From Paramacrobiotus metropolitanus (Eukaryota > Tardigrada > Eutardigrada > Parachela > Macrobiotidae), in the NCBI RefSeq assembly GCF_019649055.1, contig NW_026570587.1:1-36485 (forward strand): a DNA stretch of 36,485 nucleotides. Reading direction: 5' to 3'. The translations under genes and the position numbers were made by a program. Below the pieces are notes generated by a model. The model did no database searches. It saw only the letters and a list, made by a program, of their open reading frames with translations, and was not told where the DNA came from. Positions 1 to 12,500 of the stretch are shown piece after piece (within the stretch, counting starts at the first letter, position 1; each line of letters starts with the position of its first letter).

Positions 1-438
1 AGCAGCTATGGATGATGCTGCTGCTGAGCATTCTATAACAAACAACAATTTACAAACATCAGCAGTGAAATTTATTTTGTCAGCTTTATTTTATTCCGTT
101 TATTACCTGGGCCGAATATCCCCATAACCGGATTGTCATTCGCCTCATGGTAAAAATAGCGCGTAGTCCAGAATGCTGCTTTTTGATCCATCCCATCACA
201 TTCACATGTCACGTTACGGCACGTTACGGTCATAGATGAGAACTCTGGTTATATTCAAAGTATCCTTGTAAGGTGCCATATCTTCCTGTGCCTTAGCAAT
301 CACGGGTGCAACAAAGCTCAGACTGGTTGGTGTTTTATCGCCAAATAAAAAAAGCTGCACCAACGCGACGTCCACGGGGGTTGCCGCTACACAGCGGATT
401 AAAGCAAAAGCCGAAAAGAGTACAAATGGTGGATGCAT
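1..438 (-). pseudogene. Gene A: 5' end of ANF-receptor-type ligand-binding protein, frameshifted
   Basis: Exon 1 runs from ATG at 438 to a GTAATA donor after 107. Exon 2 begins at 32 after a TTATAG acceptor and is cut by the window start. The product opens with a hydrophobic signal peptide and then the start of an ANF-receptor (type I periplasmic-binding-like) ligand-binding domain, collinear with gene B (VDVALVQLFLFGDKT against VDVALMQFYLWGDKT). A tandem 10-bp duplication at 211-230 (acgttacgg twice) shifts the frame and creates a stop just after DRNVP. Without the extra ten bases, exon 1 would end in phase 1, exactly as in gene B. I call it a pseudogene, but an assembly duplication or a polymorphic allele is possible. 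The remaining exons lie left of the window. Confidence 0.72.
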
Positions 439-674
439 TGCAGATGCAGCAAACGACTGAATGATAACCAGGTCCTTGAATTTTACTAAAATTTGAACAT
501 CAGTTTTACGATAAGACTGCAGAAAGATTGATTGTCGATATTTGTTTGTTTAATGGCTGCTTCTTTACAAACAAGGGGAAACTAACGCGCAGCTCAGGGG
601 TGCGCTTCAGAATTGAATGTAGTTTTTCCTGGTAGGTTCGGCACTTCCTTGACAGTCCTTATTAGCGGTCTTCG

Positions 675-3600
675 TCAGTAAACCTGATATATATATCTAG
701 CTGGAGGATCTTTGCTGGTATTATTTTCACAGTAACCGGTTTTAACATAATTCTGAGCACTCTTTTAGATGCTGCTAGATTGCTCATTATACAGACGGTG
801 AATGTATGGCTTCACTTTTTTTCCCGCAGTGATTTCAAGTGGTTTTACCGCAGCAACAAACCTGAACAAGAAGAAGGTGGAGAATTTGATGTCAATATAG
901 AAAACCAAGATAATTCATCGGCATTTAAACGGGTTTGCCATCGCGTTTCTGCTTTATTCATATCCGCTAAACAAGCATGTTTTAATTGTTGCATTTATGC
1001 ATTAGTTCGACATATCATAAACTGCTGATAAATGCGAATTGTTATCGTTGAGTTCTGACCAGGGCACATTTTCCCCCTCCAAATTCAAAAAATTCTCGTG
1101 TTTTGTAAAATGGTAGCGTACTATTGTAGTATGCTTAAAAAATATTTTGATTTGCCATACAACATCGTACAAATTTTATTGCAGGAACGAGCAGTAGAAA
1201 GCAGCGGCTAAAAGATCTGCCAGACTTGTAAATCAATAAAACATGGAGCCGGGCAGATTCAGATTAGCTATCTTAGAACATTCCTTTCACCACTTCAAAC
1301 AGGTTTAAGACAGCGGCAGCCAGCTGCTGGTATTGGTTAGGTGGTTCTGCAATCAAAACAAAATTTAGTTGGTAATGCAGATTGAAAAATGCAATACTCT
1401 GAAGCTGCCCGTATTTTAGCGGTTTACGCGCGCCTGGCGTTACTTAAGGTGTCTTTCAAAGATTCAGGAGTTTTCTGTTTGTAAAATGCAGCAGTATATA
1501 GAAAGAAGATTCACAAACTCAAACCGTTCAAGCTAAACTGCAGGCAAAATCCAGTTACACTTTTCTCAATTGATGCACGTACTTATAGCATCGCACTGTG
1601 GTTTGACTCCACGATAGCCACATTTTGGTTCATTAGGAGGCGGGCTATCACGGTTGTACCACACAATTTGGCGGGTGCTGTTATCCACTGGGTCCCGAGA
1701 GGGTTCCACGATTTTGCGCCTGGCAGAATATTCCATCACTGGCTAGAAGCAGATCGAAGACGAATAGTAATTTGAGGTTAGCAGTGATTCGCAAACGTAG
1801 AAGTAGTAATTCGTCAAATTTGTTAGAATTAGAATGAAAGCGATAGAAAAATACAGTCACCTGATGATACCTCAGTTTTCTGCATAATTTTATCAAGTTC
1901 AGTGGTGAATAATCACCTCAAGTAATGGTTCTGTTAATAGAACACTGGTCAATTTACCAAAAACATGCCGGTTTCGACATCTATCTGGTTCAGTGTCCAG
2001 TCAGTCTCGCGATCGCCGTTAGCGCTAATGATGATGTCTTGGCCTAAAATTGTGTACGTGCGGTTCCACATCATTTTGCTCATTGAATACGCATCTTGAG
2101 GATTTCCTCCAGCCGCGATAGTGTGGTTTACCACCTAGAGTAGAAGCCAATTCAGACGAAAACGGACAACATAACAGCCGGAAAAAAAATTAGCAGTTTG
2201 GTACTTTGTCGTAACTGTGGCAGTTAAACTCCACTAAACGATTTGACGGGACGAAAGAACCCTGGACTGTCAAAAACCGACTGGCTAGGGCAGTTTACTG
2301 ATCATTACCTTGGCGTAAATGCCGAGAGCGTAATAGTACGCCATAGCAAATGGGTTGACCTTCCAAAAAACAAGGGTTACGGGGTTACTAAGTTTTCGCT
2401 GAACTTCGTTCTGATTAATTATGTAGTAAAGGGTAAAGCGCGGGGTTTTATTTGATTTCGTCACAATTACCTCCTCTCCGGCGGCGTATGTGTAGTTGGT
2501 TATGCTTTGTGACCGTCGCTTTATTTCGTCTGTAACCTTACGGTACTCGGGCGTGGCATCTGGTTTGCGTAGAGATAATACGAAGAGTGAACGAAATGCC
2601 GTACGAGCATCCTGGTAGAAAGAACAAACGTAAGACGAAAGAAGCTTGAGTACAGCAGCACCTTTTACCAGGGATTTTAAGGAACAGGACAAATACAGAG
2701 TCTGTACACGGAAAATCCACAACTCTGGCGATACGGTTTTGGAAATCGTTCTTACCGCGCCACGCTTATCGCTGTCTCCGGTATCCCAAGAAATACTACC
2801 GAAAAATCTTTTGCTTGGAAAAGGTTCAAATGCGAAATAAACCTGCAGTTAAGCAAAAATTTAAACTTTCGAGCTCACCACAAGCACAATTCTCTTAAGA
2901 GTGTTTTGGTAACCTGTTTCAAATACCAGCATTTTGTAGTGATGACTAAAACAATGACAACAAACACATGTTTCATATAAACGCAAAACTAAGAATGCGT
3001 TACAGAAGCATTCCTATTATTTTGCAAAACTGCACCAACTTGGCTGAGCAGGGCTGTAACTCACATAATCGCCCTCCGTCATCTTCTTATCCAATGCTGC
3101 CAGCTGAAAATACACCACAAAATGTTTATGCGAAGTAGGTGAATCAATTCACACTGGTGCAGACGATATCGGCACCAAGGTTAAACGGTTTACCATGATC
3201 GGACGAATCCGGTCGCCATGGGCAATGATGATGACAACTGCAAAAACATTTTCGTTTACCGTTAAGGGAGAAATGAATACTTCGTATCCCAGCTAGCAAA
3301 AGAACAGGTAAAAATCGCATTCATTGTTAGGAAAGCAGCAGAACATGCTTCCTGGATTTACACGAATGAAAATTCGGTAACCCAGGGGCACTAATCGCTA
3401 ATCGTTTGATGATATGAGTGAACATACATAATTACCTTAAAATCGGTGATTGATTAAGAAGCGAAGCACGGGCTGACCGCCTGACACGCATTTTTTCACG
3501 CACCTCGAGCAATAGATTTTATCTGTTCCAAATAAAACTTGACATTTAGCTCATCCGTAGCATTTACGTAGAATCGGCTGGCGCTGATATTATACTGCAA

Positions 3601-4635
3601 ACGAAGAGTGTCGAATACGCCTGTACACGTTGGCACATATAAACCCAAATTATCATTGGCATCATCACACAGTATTCCCACGGTGCTGTAGCCGAAGTGA
3701 TCTAATAGTCTGTACAGGAACATATTCAGATTCTGATGAATATAGGGAGAGAAGTTGGTTAGTGTTGGATAACGCTTCTTGTTGGATAAACCATAATCTT
3801 CGAATGTGCTAAAAATACATTAAGCTGTTTAAAGTAACTGCAGACGTAACGCTAAAACTCGGTTTCTAGAAATGTTCCCAACAAATACGTAAACATTTAT
3901 CCCGGTAACATTGGGCTGTTACGTTTCCTTACCTTGTTAACATCGGAGTATTCCATTCTGCAAAGCATTTAATTATTGTTGGTTGCTCATAATCATAAAG
4001 ATTTGGCTTTTCTTGCCTACTTATTTAGGTAAATGCATAAATCAATGACGGAAAAACGGGCCAGTTGTGCCGTATTGGCTTTAAATACGAAGTGTTCTGC
4101 AAACCTATATAGTTTCACTTTTGTCTTTTGCATTTAAGTACGAGTATTTGCCATTGGCTCGTTGCACCTGCTTACCTCTAGCCAAGGAAGCTACAGAAGA
4201 TGCAGCTGTTCGGCATCCTGTAACACGAAATAATTTACAAACACTAATAGTGAAATTTATCCATCACATTTGATGAAAAACGCATTTCCCTGTATTACCG
4301 GGGCCAAATATACCCAGGACCGGATTTCCAACCAAATTATGGTAATAATAGCGTGTGGCCCAGAATGCAGCTTTCTGGTCCATCCCGTCGCATGTTGTCA
4401 CGTTGCGGTCATAGATGAGGACCCTGGTTATATTCATAACATCTTTGTAAGACGCCAGATCTTCTTCTGCCTTAGCCATCACCGGAGCAACGAAGCTCAA
4501 ACTGGTGGATGTCTTGTCGCCCCACAAATAAAACTGCATTAACGCTACGTCCACGGCGGATGCCATTACACAACTGATAGCAGCACAAACCGATAGAAAC
4601 AGAAAGCACAAAATTTGAGCATTGGATGGATACAT
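675..4635 (-). CDS. Gene B: secreted ANF-receptor-like ligand-binding protein, 13 exons, 513 residues
   Basis: Exons (high to low): 4635-4299, 4217-4176, 3957-3933, 3808-3504, 3237-3194, 3103-3065, 2842-2756, 2611-2471, 2359-2309, 2134-1958, 1742-1583, 1346-1291, 752-675. All junctions are GT-AG, phases match throughout and the sum is 1542 nt, so the model checks itself. Residues 1 to about 25 form a signal peptide. An ANF_receptor domain follows, with family landmarks such as RYPTLTNFSPY, LLDHFGYSTVGILCDD and IIIAHGDRIRPIM, several N-x-S/T sites, and the domain-end motif PPPNEPKCGYRG. After that come only about 45 residues (QQLAAAVLNLFEV, PPARYIYQVY) and a stop. I see no membrane helix, kinase-homology or cyclase domain, so it looks like a soluble ectodomain rather than a natriuretic-peptide or guanylyl-cyclase receptor; unrecognised downstream alternative exons could change that. 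It belongs to a tandem array with genes A and C. Confidence 0.85.
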
Positions 4636-4823
4636 CGCGGATCTTGGCGCGATAAGAAGTTTGCTAAATGTTTGAGATCTATTTCCTGATAAGTGCAAAT
4701 AGCTGTCCGTTTCTGTCGTGTCTGTTGACTGATTTTTTGTAAGTAGCTGAAAGTAACGCGCCACTCGCGCTTTATGATCTAGTGTGATGTTTCTGAATAA
4801 GTTAGACGGTTTCTTGATGATTT

Positions 4824-5272
4824 TTAATAACGGCTTAAAGGCAGACTTGTCATAATTCCATATCTAGCTGGAGGTTTTTTGCTTGTATTATTGTCGAAGT
4901 AACCGGTTTCGGCATTATAGCTTGACTGTCTGAACACTTTGTAAATAGTAGATGTTGTTTGGTTGTTCTTGGCGGTAACTAACTTCAAACTTGTAAGACT
5001 GAGTACCTCGCCTCTTTTTCGCGATAGCACCACTACTGTTATAAAATGCGTTGCACAAAAGACCTGCCAAGAGCCGTCAAACTCTTATATGTCTTTAAAC
5101 TGGTTTTCGGTAAGCACAGTCAACAGCACATATATTGGGCGAATTCCTCGCGATCCAGGAAAAGTGACAGCCGGTCAGTCAAACGATGCTACCATTCCTC
5201 TTACCACTTCAAATAAATCCAGGATAGCGGCTGCCAGTTGCCGGAACTGGCTAGGCTGCTGTGGAAGGAAAG
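4824..5272 (-). CDS. Gene C, last two exons (C-terminal tail)
   Basis: Two exons match the last two of gene B. Exon 12 is 5272-5205, with acceptor AATGTAG and donor GTG|GTAAGAG, encoding ...QFRQLAAAILDLFEV. Exon 13 is 4925-4824, encoding ...NAETGYFDNNTSKKPPARYG... to a stop. The incoming phase is 1. No upstream exon of the family is visible in the next several kb, but exon 11 of the copy at 19739 ends in phase 1 and has no tail exons of its own. I infer that the two blocks are one gene separated by a transposon-filled intron of about 14.5 kb. The seven visible exons (87+141+51+177+160+68+102) sum to 786 nt, a multiple of three. Gene B starts only 189 bp downstream (4635), so its promoter must be very compact. 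The alternative is an orphan remnant left by unequal crossing-over. Confidence 0.68.
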
Positions 5273-5915
5273 CTACATTAATTTACAATACGAGTACTGA
5301 TTTATAAGCTCAAGGCGTTTAAAGTAAACACATTTCTGTTCGCTGACCTTTGTCCTAGCAACTTCCTGTGCTTCTTCCGTTCTCTGGTTACGCTTCTTGC
5401 CATTACATTCAGTTAGCTCTCTGCTCAGTTGCGATACACAACGATAAAGCGCTACGATACGGTCCATATTATACGCTACAGTACACAATCATACTGACAT
5501 ACCTACCGATGTGTAACTTCCGCCAGGTACACATTACTGTTTCCCTAAACCCCTCACTGTACAAATACAAACAGTATCGCAAGGATGCTAATTACAATAC
5601 TTAATCACATTGATGTTCACTCAAACCAAGTCACACAAAGACGGCTCAACAATAAGTAGCCGACGACAAATCGCAGCATCTGATCACAGGCTATGCGATA
5701 AAAACACAGATGGAATACGTCATCGCTAATAGAACAGGGACAGAATAATACTGATTATGTCACTGTGGTGAAAAAACACAATCAAAACTTCAAAACACCG
5801 CCCATAAAAACGCCCGACACAGCAAGATGTGCAAGCGAACAAAATAAAACCGCAACTTAAGTGATAACAATTTTACCGCAGCAACAGTAGACGGATGTTG
5901 GGCGAAAACGGCCGC
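5273..5915. other. Intronic/intergenic stretch without a supported gene
   Basis: AT-rich sequence between the gene C tail exons and the F-box-like gene. A minus-strand open stretch around 5330-5460 ends at an AAG|GTCAGC sequence and could be an exon, but it has no counterpart in gene B and is not needed to keep phase. Nothing else is supported. Confidence 0.4.
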
Positions 5916-5918
5916 TTG

Positions 5919-8202
5919 TTACTCCGAGTTCGTTGGTACCGGAAATTCAGCAAGGTAGGCACGCAAGAAATCGGGTAACATGAAAAGGAAGCGAAGGGTA
6001 ATGGGGGAAAGCTTCTCTAAGCGAAGATCCTGCAGTCCATCTCTGCACCACTTCTTCCCGCGGTAATGCGAGGACGGACGCGGATCCGCGGTCTGCATCG
6101 TGCACAACATCTATAAACAAGGAATACGGTGGACCAAAAATGGATCAACACGATGAACTGCTAATCACAGTTCCAATAACATCTTTGTTTTTAAATATGG
6201 GCTTCGTTTTAAGCGCGACATGACTAACTCTGATCAGAAAATGTACATGTGAAAGTTAAGTAGTCAAAACGTGGTGACTATGTAAAGCAGTCAATTTCGG
6301 ATCTTCTGCTGTATCAGAGCACTTAAATGTATTGATGCTTGATTATAGAATATGTATATGTATAATTACGACGGACTTCCCTTTAGAGTTAAGAACGGTA
6401 GCCGAATATTAAAGCCGATTACACCATGCATGAACGTATATATGGGTGATCCGTGGATATGCGTTAACTCTAAACTGGAGCCCTGTGGCGGTTGCGAGAA
6501 AATCTAGTAAAAATTATTCAACACTGGTCCTTACTTTGCTGAGCTCCATGCGCTGAAATCGTTGACTGTTGTCCGTCGCGATTGCGGTCAACCAGTCTGC
6601 CAGTGCCCGCAATTCGTTGTTGCTCTGCGTCGGCAGCGCCGCCTCCAACGCATCCCACACAGTGGACGCCCCATCCCCGCTAAAAACCAGTCGCGTCATC
6701 GGTATATCGATTAAAAGCTGGATGATCTGGTGGAAGGAATCCAGTTGTTGGTCAAACAGGAGGCGCATACTACATCGGACCAGATGAATGGCGTCGCACG
6801 CCAGATCCCGGCACGATGCGATGAAATGGTTCAGGTGACCCGAGTTAAAATGCGGCATTCCATTTTCAACGAAGTCGTCGAGATCATGAACCGCACAGCT
6901 CTGTGGCCCCGCCGGTTTAACAAGAAAATACCCGAGGTCGGCGATCAAGTTTCTCATGCCAGCGACATACACTGCCGTCAGGTGGATCCCGGAGTCGGAC
7001 AGCGCCATGTAGCGAATCACGTTTAAAACGGCGAAGATGGCATCAAAACTGACGAAGTTATTGGCGCCGCGGTTATGCAGGATGACGTGCTTGATAGAGG
7101 GCCGCAGGCACTTGAAGATGGGCGCAGTCAGGGCGTATCCCAAGTAGTAGTAACAGCGCAGAATGTCGCCAGCAGCGCTTACTTCGATGACAATGTCGCC
7201 CTTCAGTGCAGATGTGTCCAGAATTGCTTCCCACGCACAGCACACCCTGCGGCGCAGGGTTCGAGTTACTGTGTCCAGAAGGGCGAACACTTCCTGCCAC
7301 ACATCCACTCCCAGTGCAGGGGACCTGTCTATCATCCCTTGTTCAGCAGAATCTGCTAACTCGCGGAGGAAGCCCGGAACGCGTTGAATCAACGCGTTGT
7401 GCAACGACTGAACGATTATCTGTAAAACATTATAACCTAACAACTAGTATTTCCATCACCCGATTTTAATAAAATTTTGACGAACCTCTGCAGGGTCTTT
7501 AGGCTGCGGAAGCGGGACTTCATCGTACAGGTCCACAATATACTGCAACTGCCCGTCCACCACGTCGACGCAAACCACCTGGCCTGCAGATCTATGTAAC
7601 AAGTCCTGAGTATTTAACCGGTACATCTTCGCCTCGTTCCTCACCTGCAGCATTTGTGCTGCGGATGTCCCACGGCAATCAGCGGGCAACGGCATATTGT
7701 GCTTCACAAAACGCCCCGGTGGAATGCTTATTGGCAGAGTCACATTCGGAACTCGCTGTCGCTTCTTTGGTTGCTCTGCCCACCAGTAGTCCGGCACGCG
7801 AAAGCGCATCCGATGGTGTGGAAAGATATCCATCCAGGTAGCGCCGCTGTCATTCTGCCCCTGAACGACGGTCGCGGTACAGTGCGACCACGATGACAAA
7901 GATAAGCTAGACACCAGCGGACTGATGATTTTTCCGGGCCACCAGCGCCATGCACTGCCGGGATGTTCACGACGCAGCTTTTCCACCGAAACCGTCTCCC
8001 AAGACTGTGCCTCGCGATGATATTCGGTGAATTCTCGGTTCTTGGACAGGAAGACCCTGTTGAGCGGGATGAGCTCGCGGCGACGGTCGTGGCACAGCAG
8101 ATCGATGTAGAGACCGTTGTCGGCCACGTCTACCACGCGACCGTACAGCAGGGTGTTGCTGTCGTCCACAACGTTAATCTGACTGGTCCGTAATGCAAAC
8201 AT
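5919..8202 (-). CDS. F-box-like protein, three exons, about 597 residues
   Basis: Proposed exons: 8202-7486, 7419-6535 and 6110-5919, all phase 0. Splices are GAG|GTTCGT to TTTACAG (66-bp intron) and AAA|GTAAGG to TTTATAG (424-bp intron). The start is the ATG giving MFALRTSQINVVDD; the frame is open further upstream, so it could be longer. The first exon contains two hydrophobic beta-rich stretches (YGRVVDVADNGLYIDLL; VCVDVVDGQLQYIVDLYDE). Exon 2 carries an F-box-like motif (VDVWQEVFALLDTVTRTL, then RRRVCCAWEAIL), followed by leucine-rich helical sequence. If it is an F-box, it would recruit Skp1 of an SCF ubiquitin ligase; that is family knowledge, not shown here. The gene lies inside the giant intron of gene C on the same strand. 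The first intron could instead be read as a break between two separate frames. Confidence 0.62.
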
Positions 8203-9240
8203 GGCTGACGCAATGGATTTCCGGCTACTGGCTGACAGTGTAGGTTGAGGCACTTCTCTAAGCTTACGATTTGTTATCAATCTGCCAAAAAGAAAGCAAG
8301 CAAATAATTCTTTCCAAGTAAACTTAACATCTTCAGAATTCAAAAGCGTACGAATCAGCGTAGGGGTGGAAAACAGGAAAAGTATCAAAAGCCTTCAAAC
8401 TGTAAAATAATGGAATCAGAACAGAAAATTCGACCCACTGACCCCCACATCAACACGGCGCCAAATATCACCACATAACTAACATAATACGTGTTTTCTA
8501 ACCAGCCAGAAAAATTTGGAAATCTGGTACTTTAGTACAAATAAAATCACAGAATTAACGGTGTCACACGGAACCTGATGAGCACCCGATAAAGCAACCC
8601 GGAAATTTCGATTTTATTGGGACTGCCATAAAACCTCTAATCAACCGACTAACAAGACTGGATTCTGCTAGCTGTATTGCAGATCCAATAAAAGCGCTTG
8701 AAATGGGCAGATAAGGAAAATTTTCAGAAAATGGCGAATAGCGAGCTAGTAAGATGGGCGGTGTCAGAAGGCAAGCCTTACAGATTGAAAAATAAAATTC
8801 CGAAAAAAAGCCCCTTCTGCACTGCTGGTATGTATGGTATAACCTGAACTCAGCCTGAGCAGGTGCAAAAGTGTAGTACAGAAGCTGCAGAATTATTATT
8901 GGTGTTTTATTTTAATTCTATTGCGTCGGGAAGTGCAGGTCGTCATTTTTTCACTTTGTAACGCCTTTGGTTTGTCCGCATCTCGCTCGTTACTTTACAG
9001 TATATATTTGTTTGTGCGGGCGTTTTTGATTGGCGGCCTTTTCCGTTTGCTTCAGCAGAGCTTCTGCTCCCGATGAGAGTTTTGATTCTTTAGTTACGTC
9101 ATTATAATGCCCAGTTGCCCATGCAGCCCACGATCCTCGTACGTAATTGCATAAGTACAGTACTTGTCTTACTTTTATCGTCAGCGTAATAAAACCACGA
9201 GAACTGAGCGAACGATGCGACGCTTAACAACAACCAAAAA
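8203..9240. other. Non-coding region upstream of the F-box-like gene
   Basis: About 1 kb of AT-rich DNA with no convincing exon, tRNA or repeat. The promoter of the minus-strand F-box-like gene should lie in its left part, but I see no diagnostic element. The frame of exon 1 remains open up to 8388. Confidence 0.4.
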
Positions 9241-9248
9241 GAAAACGA

Positions 9249-9420
9249 AGTGGCTATTTTGCCGCAGTGTTTGCGGCTAAATAGCCGGTTGGCTATTTTG
9301 CCGCACTATGGTAAGCGAGATAGCTTGGTGGCTATTTTACCGCACACTGCGTGAAAATAGCTGCTTAGCTATTTTGCCGCATTATGGTCGGCAAAATAGT
9401 CAGTTGGCTATTTTGCCACA
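9249..9420. repeat. Hairpin repeat array, core GCGGCAAAATAGCC
   Basis: The core GCGGCAAAATAGCC and its reverse complement alternate every 20 bases or so, making successive imperfect hairpins. Clear pairs are 9270-9302 (TGCGGCTAAATAGCC against GGCTATTTTGCCGCA) and 9390-9419. Units are joined by CACTATGG or CATTATGG linkers. The same repeat flanks the DNA transposon at 14234-14311 and 18921-19030, so it is a dispersed family, probably a MITE-like or satellite element. Confidence 0.75.
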
Positions 9421-9529
9421 CCATTATTGCAACCTGTCTCACCGCACACTTTCATTCCGCTCTGTACGGTTAAGTGCCGGAAGTTTTGTAAAACAGCGTT
9501 ACTTGCGATCCGGCACGGCACAGCCGGGA

Positions 9530-12500
9530 GTTGGACGGCGAGTTGGGCCCATTACGACTTGCGCCGACCGTCCCGGCGGTTGGTTAAGCTGGGGTTGAGT
9601 CACTCGTCACCACGGCATCTCATGTCGGCAGCCTACCGCGGGGTGAATTCCTACATCTCCAGGCTGGTAAAATTGTCCCAAGGAACCCGCTTTCCATATT
9701 GTCTCCGAACGGTTGCATTGCCTGCCTTGCGGTTCGATTTTCGAATCCCTGCCTTTTGAATCCGTCATTCGGTTTAGAGGAAATCCATATTTTCATTTGG
9801 TCAAGCCGCTCGGTCGCCATCCTGTCGCTCGGGGCTGTCACCCGACGCACGGGGATGACCATACCAACCGGCGCTTGTTTAAGCTGCACAGGGACACCCC
9901 GGCTACCAGGCGCTAAGAATCGCTGCACAGGCGCAAACGTAACGCCCGGCGTCGTGTTTGTCCATCCCGCGCCATTTATGACAGGCGGTTTTGTAGAGGT
10001 CGTCGGTCGAGGAAGCCACCTGCAGTTGCTGGATGTTCAGGTATTTTGTGACCATGGCCCGGCTGCCGAACGTCTGCCTGGGCACGGACGCCATCTGGCC
10101 GCACAACTGTCCTTGCTGCACCGGAGCACATATTGGTCCGGACTGGTAAATCAGCGGCTGCCGGTAATCCGGTTGCTGCTGATATGTCATTTGGGCTGGC
10201 TGGAACGCCGGCGCCGCTATCGCCACCGTCGGGTATGCAGGAGCGCTTGACTTTCCAGGCTGCAGTATCAGCTGCTGTTACTGTTAGTAAACAGGGGCAC
10301 CCATGCATCCTGGCTGCACCATTGGCGGCGGCGCTGAGTCAGGGACGGCAGCAGCTAGCGCATTGGCGGCATTCTCTGATTGTTTCTGCCAGGATCCCCA
10401 AAGCAACAATCGCGGCTATTCTATTTGCCGCCCAGGGCGGCTTCCGTTCAGGGCGCACCCTGGCCCCGGGCTGCCCTGGATACTAAGAACCCCGTTGCCG
10501 GCTACCTGGCCACCAAACATCCCGTGTTCCAGGTGGAAGCGTAAAGCCGGGACGGTGAGGATTCGCCGCTCGGATGTTTAATTCAGCTTTCTAGCGACGG
10601 CGCCATTCCTGGTACCAGCGTTGGTACGGGTTCTGGTTGCAGTCTCCGGCCGCAAATTCACACATTGCCGTTGCATGGTTTCCCGGCATGCAGCACTAGC
10701 AGGTGATCGCTCAGGTTTGCGTCCGTAGGTGCATGTTCCGTTACCTGCTCGTTGTACCCATCCGTCATCTCCGTTCCCCAGCGTCGTGCCGGGCCAGGCC
10801 GATTCGTGCCCACTAGGTTTCCGAAGTTCTGGCCGGCTATATTGAGTATATTCCACCCTCCTTGGACGGTTAAGTTCTGGCCGAGCTAACCTCCGCCAAA
10901 GATGCTTCGGCCACTACCTCGCGGCTGGCTGAAATTCCCTTTACCGCCGGGTTTCCGCCTTAGTTCCCGCAGTATCCTCCAGTGCCTCTCCCATACCTGC
11001 CTGTCCCCGGCGGGCTCGGTTAGGGCTGTCCGCACTTTCGCGGTGATGCAGACGAAGGGCCGAAAGGTGTCCAGTTTACTTCAAATGCATGTCCGGGCGA
11101 CGCGAATCCTTATGTCGCCTGCACAAGCCAGCACTAACATCATCCTTTTGATCGGCAAATCGAGCCGTAAACTAGGTTATCCAGACATCGAACGCCCAAC
11201 CGTCCTTCTGTTCTTCTGCCGTCGGTTCCTAGCACTAGTCCGCCACATGTCCGGTTCGAGTCTGCTCACGTACGACAATGAACTCAGAGATTACTAAGTT
11301 ACCGACTAATTTGTGTCTTTTGTGTAGGCGGCAAAGCTGGTACACCCATCCGTCCTGTTTTCGCATATCGCCGTCGAACTGGCAGGCTGGCCGATATCAG
11401 CGCTCTCCCGAGATTATTAGATTTGCTAACGTTGTGTCGGCTCCGATCAACATCGGCCAGGACTCTCAGCTTCTCTTTCCGGTGTCGTTAGTCTCGGTCG
11501 GCATCGGCCTGCTCATCCCGTTGACCAGGGCGTTTCGCGTCCCGGCGATTCTCGTCGCATGATGCAATACTGAAGCATGAAATTTGGACAGCCGGTCGGC
11601 CGGATGTATCAGCAGGCCGTATTGCACACGGGCTTAGTGCAGTATGGACAGCAACTCGTCTTAGTCGGAGCACAGCCTCGCCCGGCACATTTGCAAGCTG
11701 TCGGAGAACAATGGCAGCCGCGGTTAAACGACAACCGGAGGATGAACCCTGCCGACAAGAACGGACGGTGCGACAGCCTACGCTAGCGCGAACACGACAT
11801 CAGACCCAGGACCGAAGTCATCGTCAGAAAGTGACAACTGGACAAGGGCGGCTACGACTACGATAGCCGACATCGAGGAAGCTCCTTGTCACCAACATAA
11901 ATTGGTCCGCCCTCGGCGAGACGCCAGAAATACGGCGCCGGAGTAATTGACGGAAGAAGAGTCGCGGTATTGACGCGACCAGCCGAGCGTGGCAGCAGAC
12001 CACCGGGAAATGCGGAAGGCGCCGTGCCGGGCTGATATTAAAAGATCATCATGTCAGATGTGGCGCAGTCGTCCACCACGTCGATTAGGTTCCTCGTGTC
12101 AGCCTGTTTCTACCACCTGTTTGATTCATCACTCAGGATGGATTCGTGCGGCTGCGGCGTTCGATTTTTAAGCCTTCTATCTGCTCCTGTCTGTCTCGAC
12201 TGTCCGTCCGGCTTCGTTGGGTTTGTCCGTCTCGCCGCATTGGTAGTCCGGAGTGCCGTGTCGTTCATTCCCACCGAGCCAAGTGGCCGCGGAGTAGCAG
12301 TCCGCGGCGCCCGGCTGTCGTCAGATTTGTCTTCAAGCCGGCTACTAGTTTCTCAAGCTGTTCCGTCCGGTGTATCGTTGTTCCCAGTTCCTGTTCTAGG
12401 TTGACGTATTTCAAAAATACATCCGTCTGCTCCTTCGGAACTTTGACGGTTCATGCGATGAACTCGGCTGACTCGACCAGAGATTTTTTTTGGCTTTTCC

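Noticed and set aside
780-1028. Plus-strand open frame of about 80 codons
   Set aside because: It overlaps the intron between the last two exons of gene B on the other strand, has no family resemblance and no counterpart in the duplicated unit.
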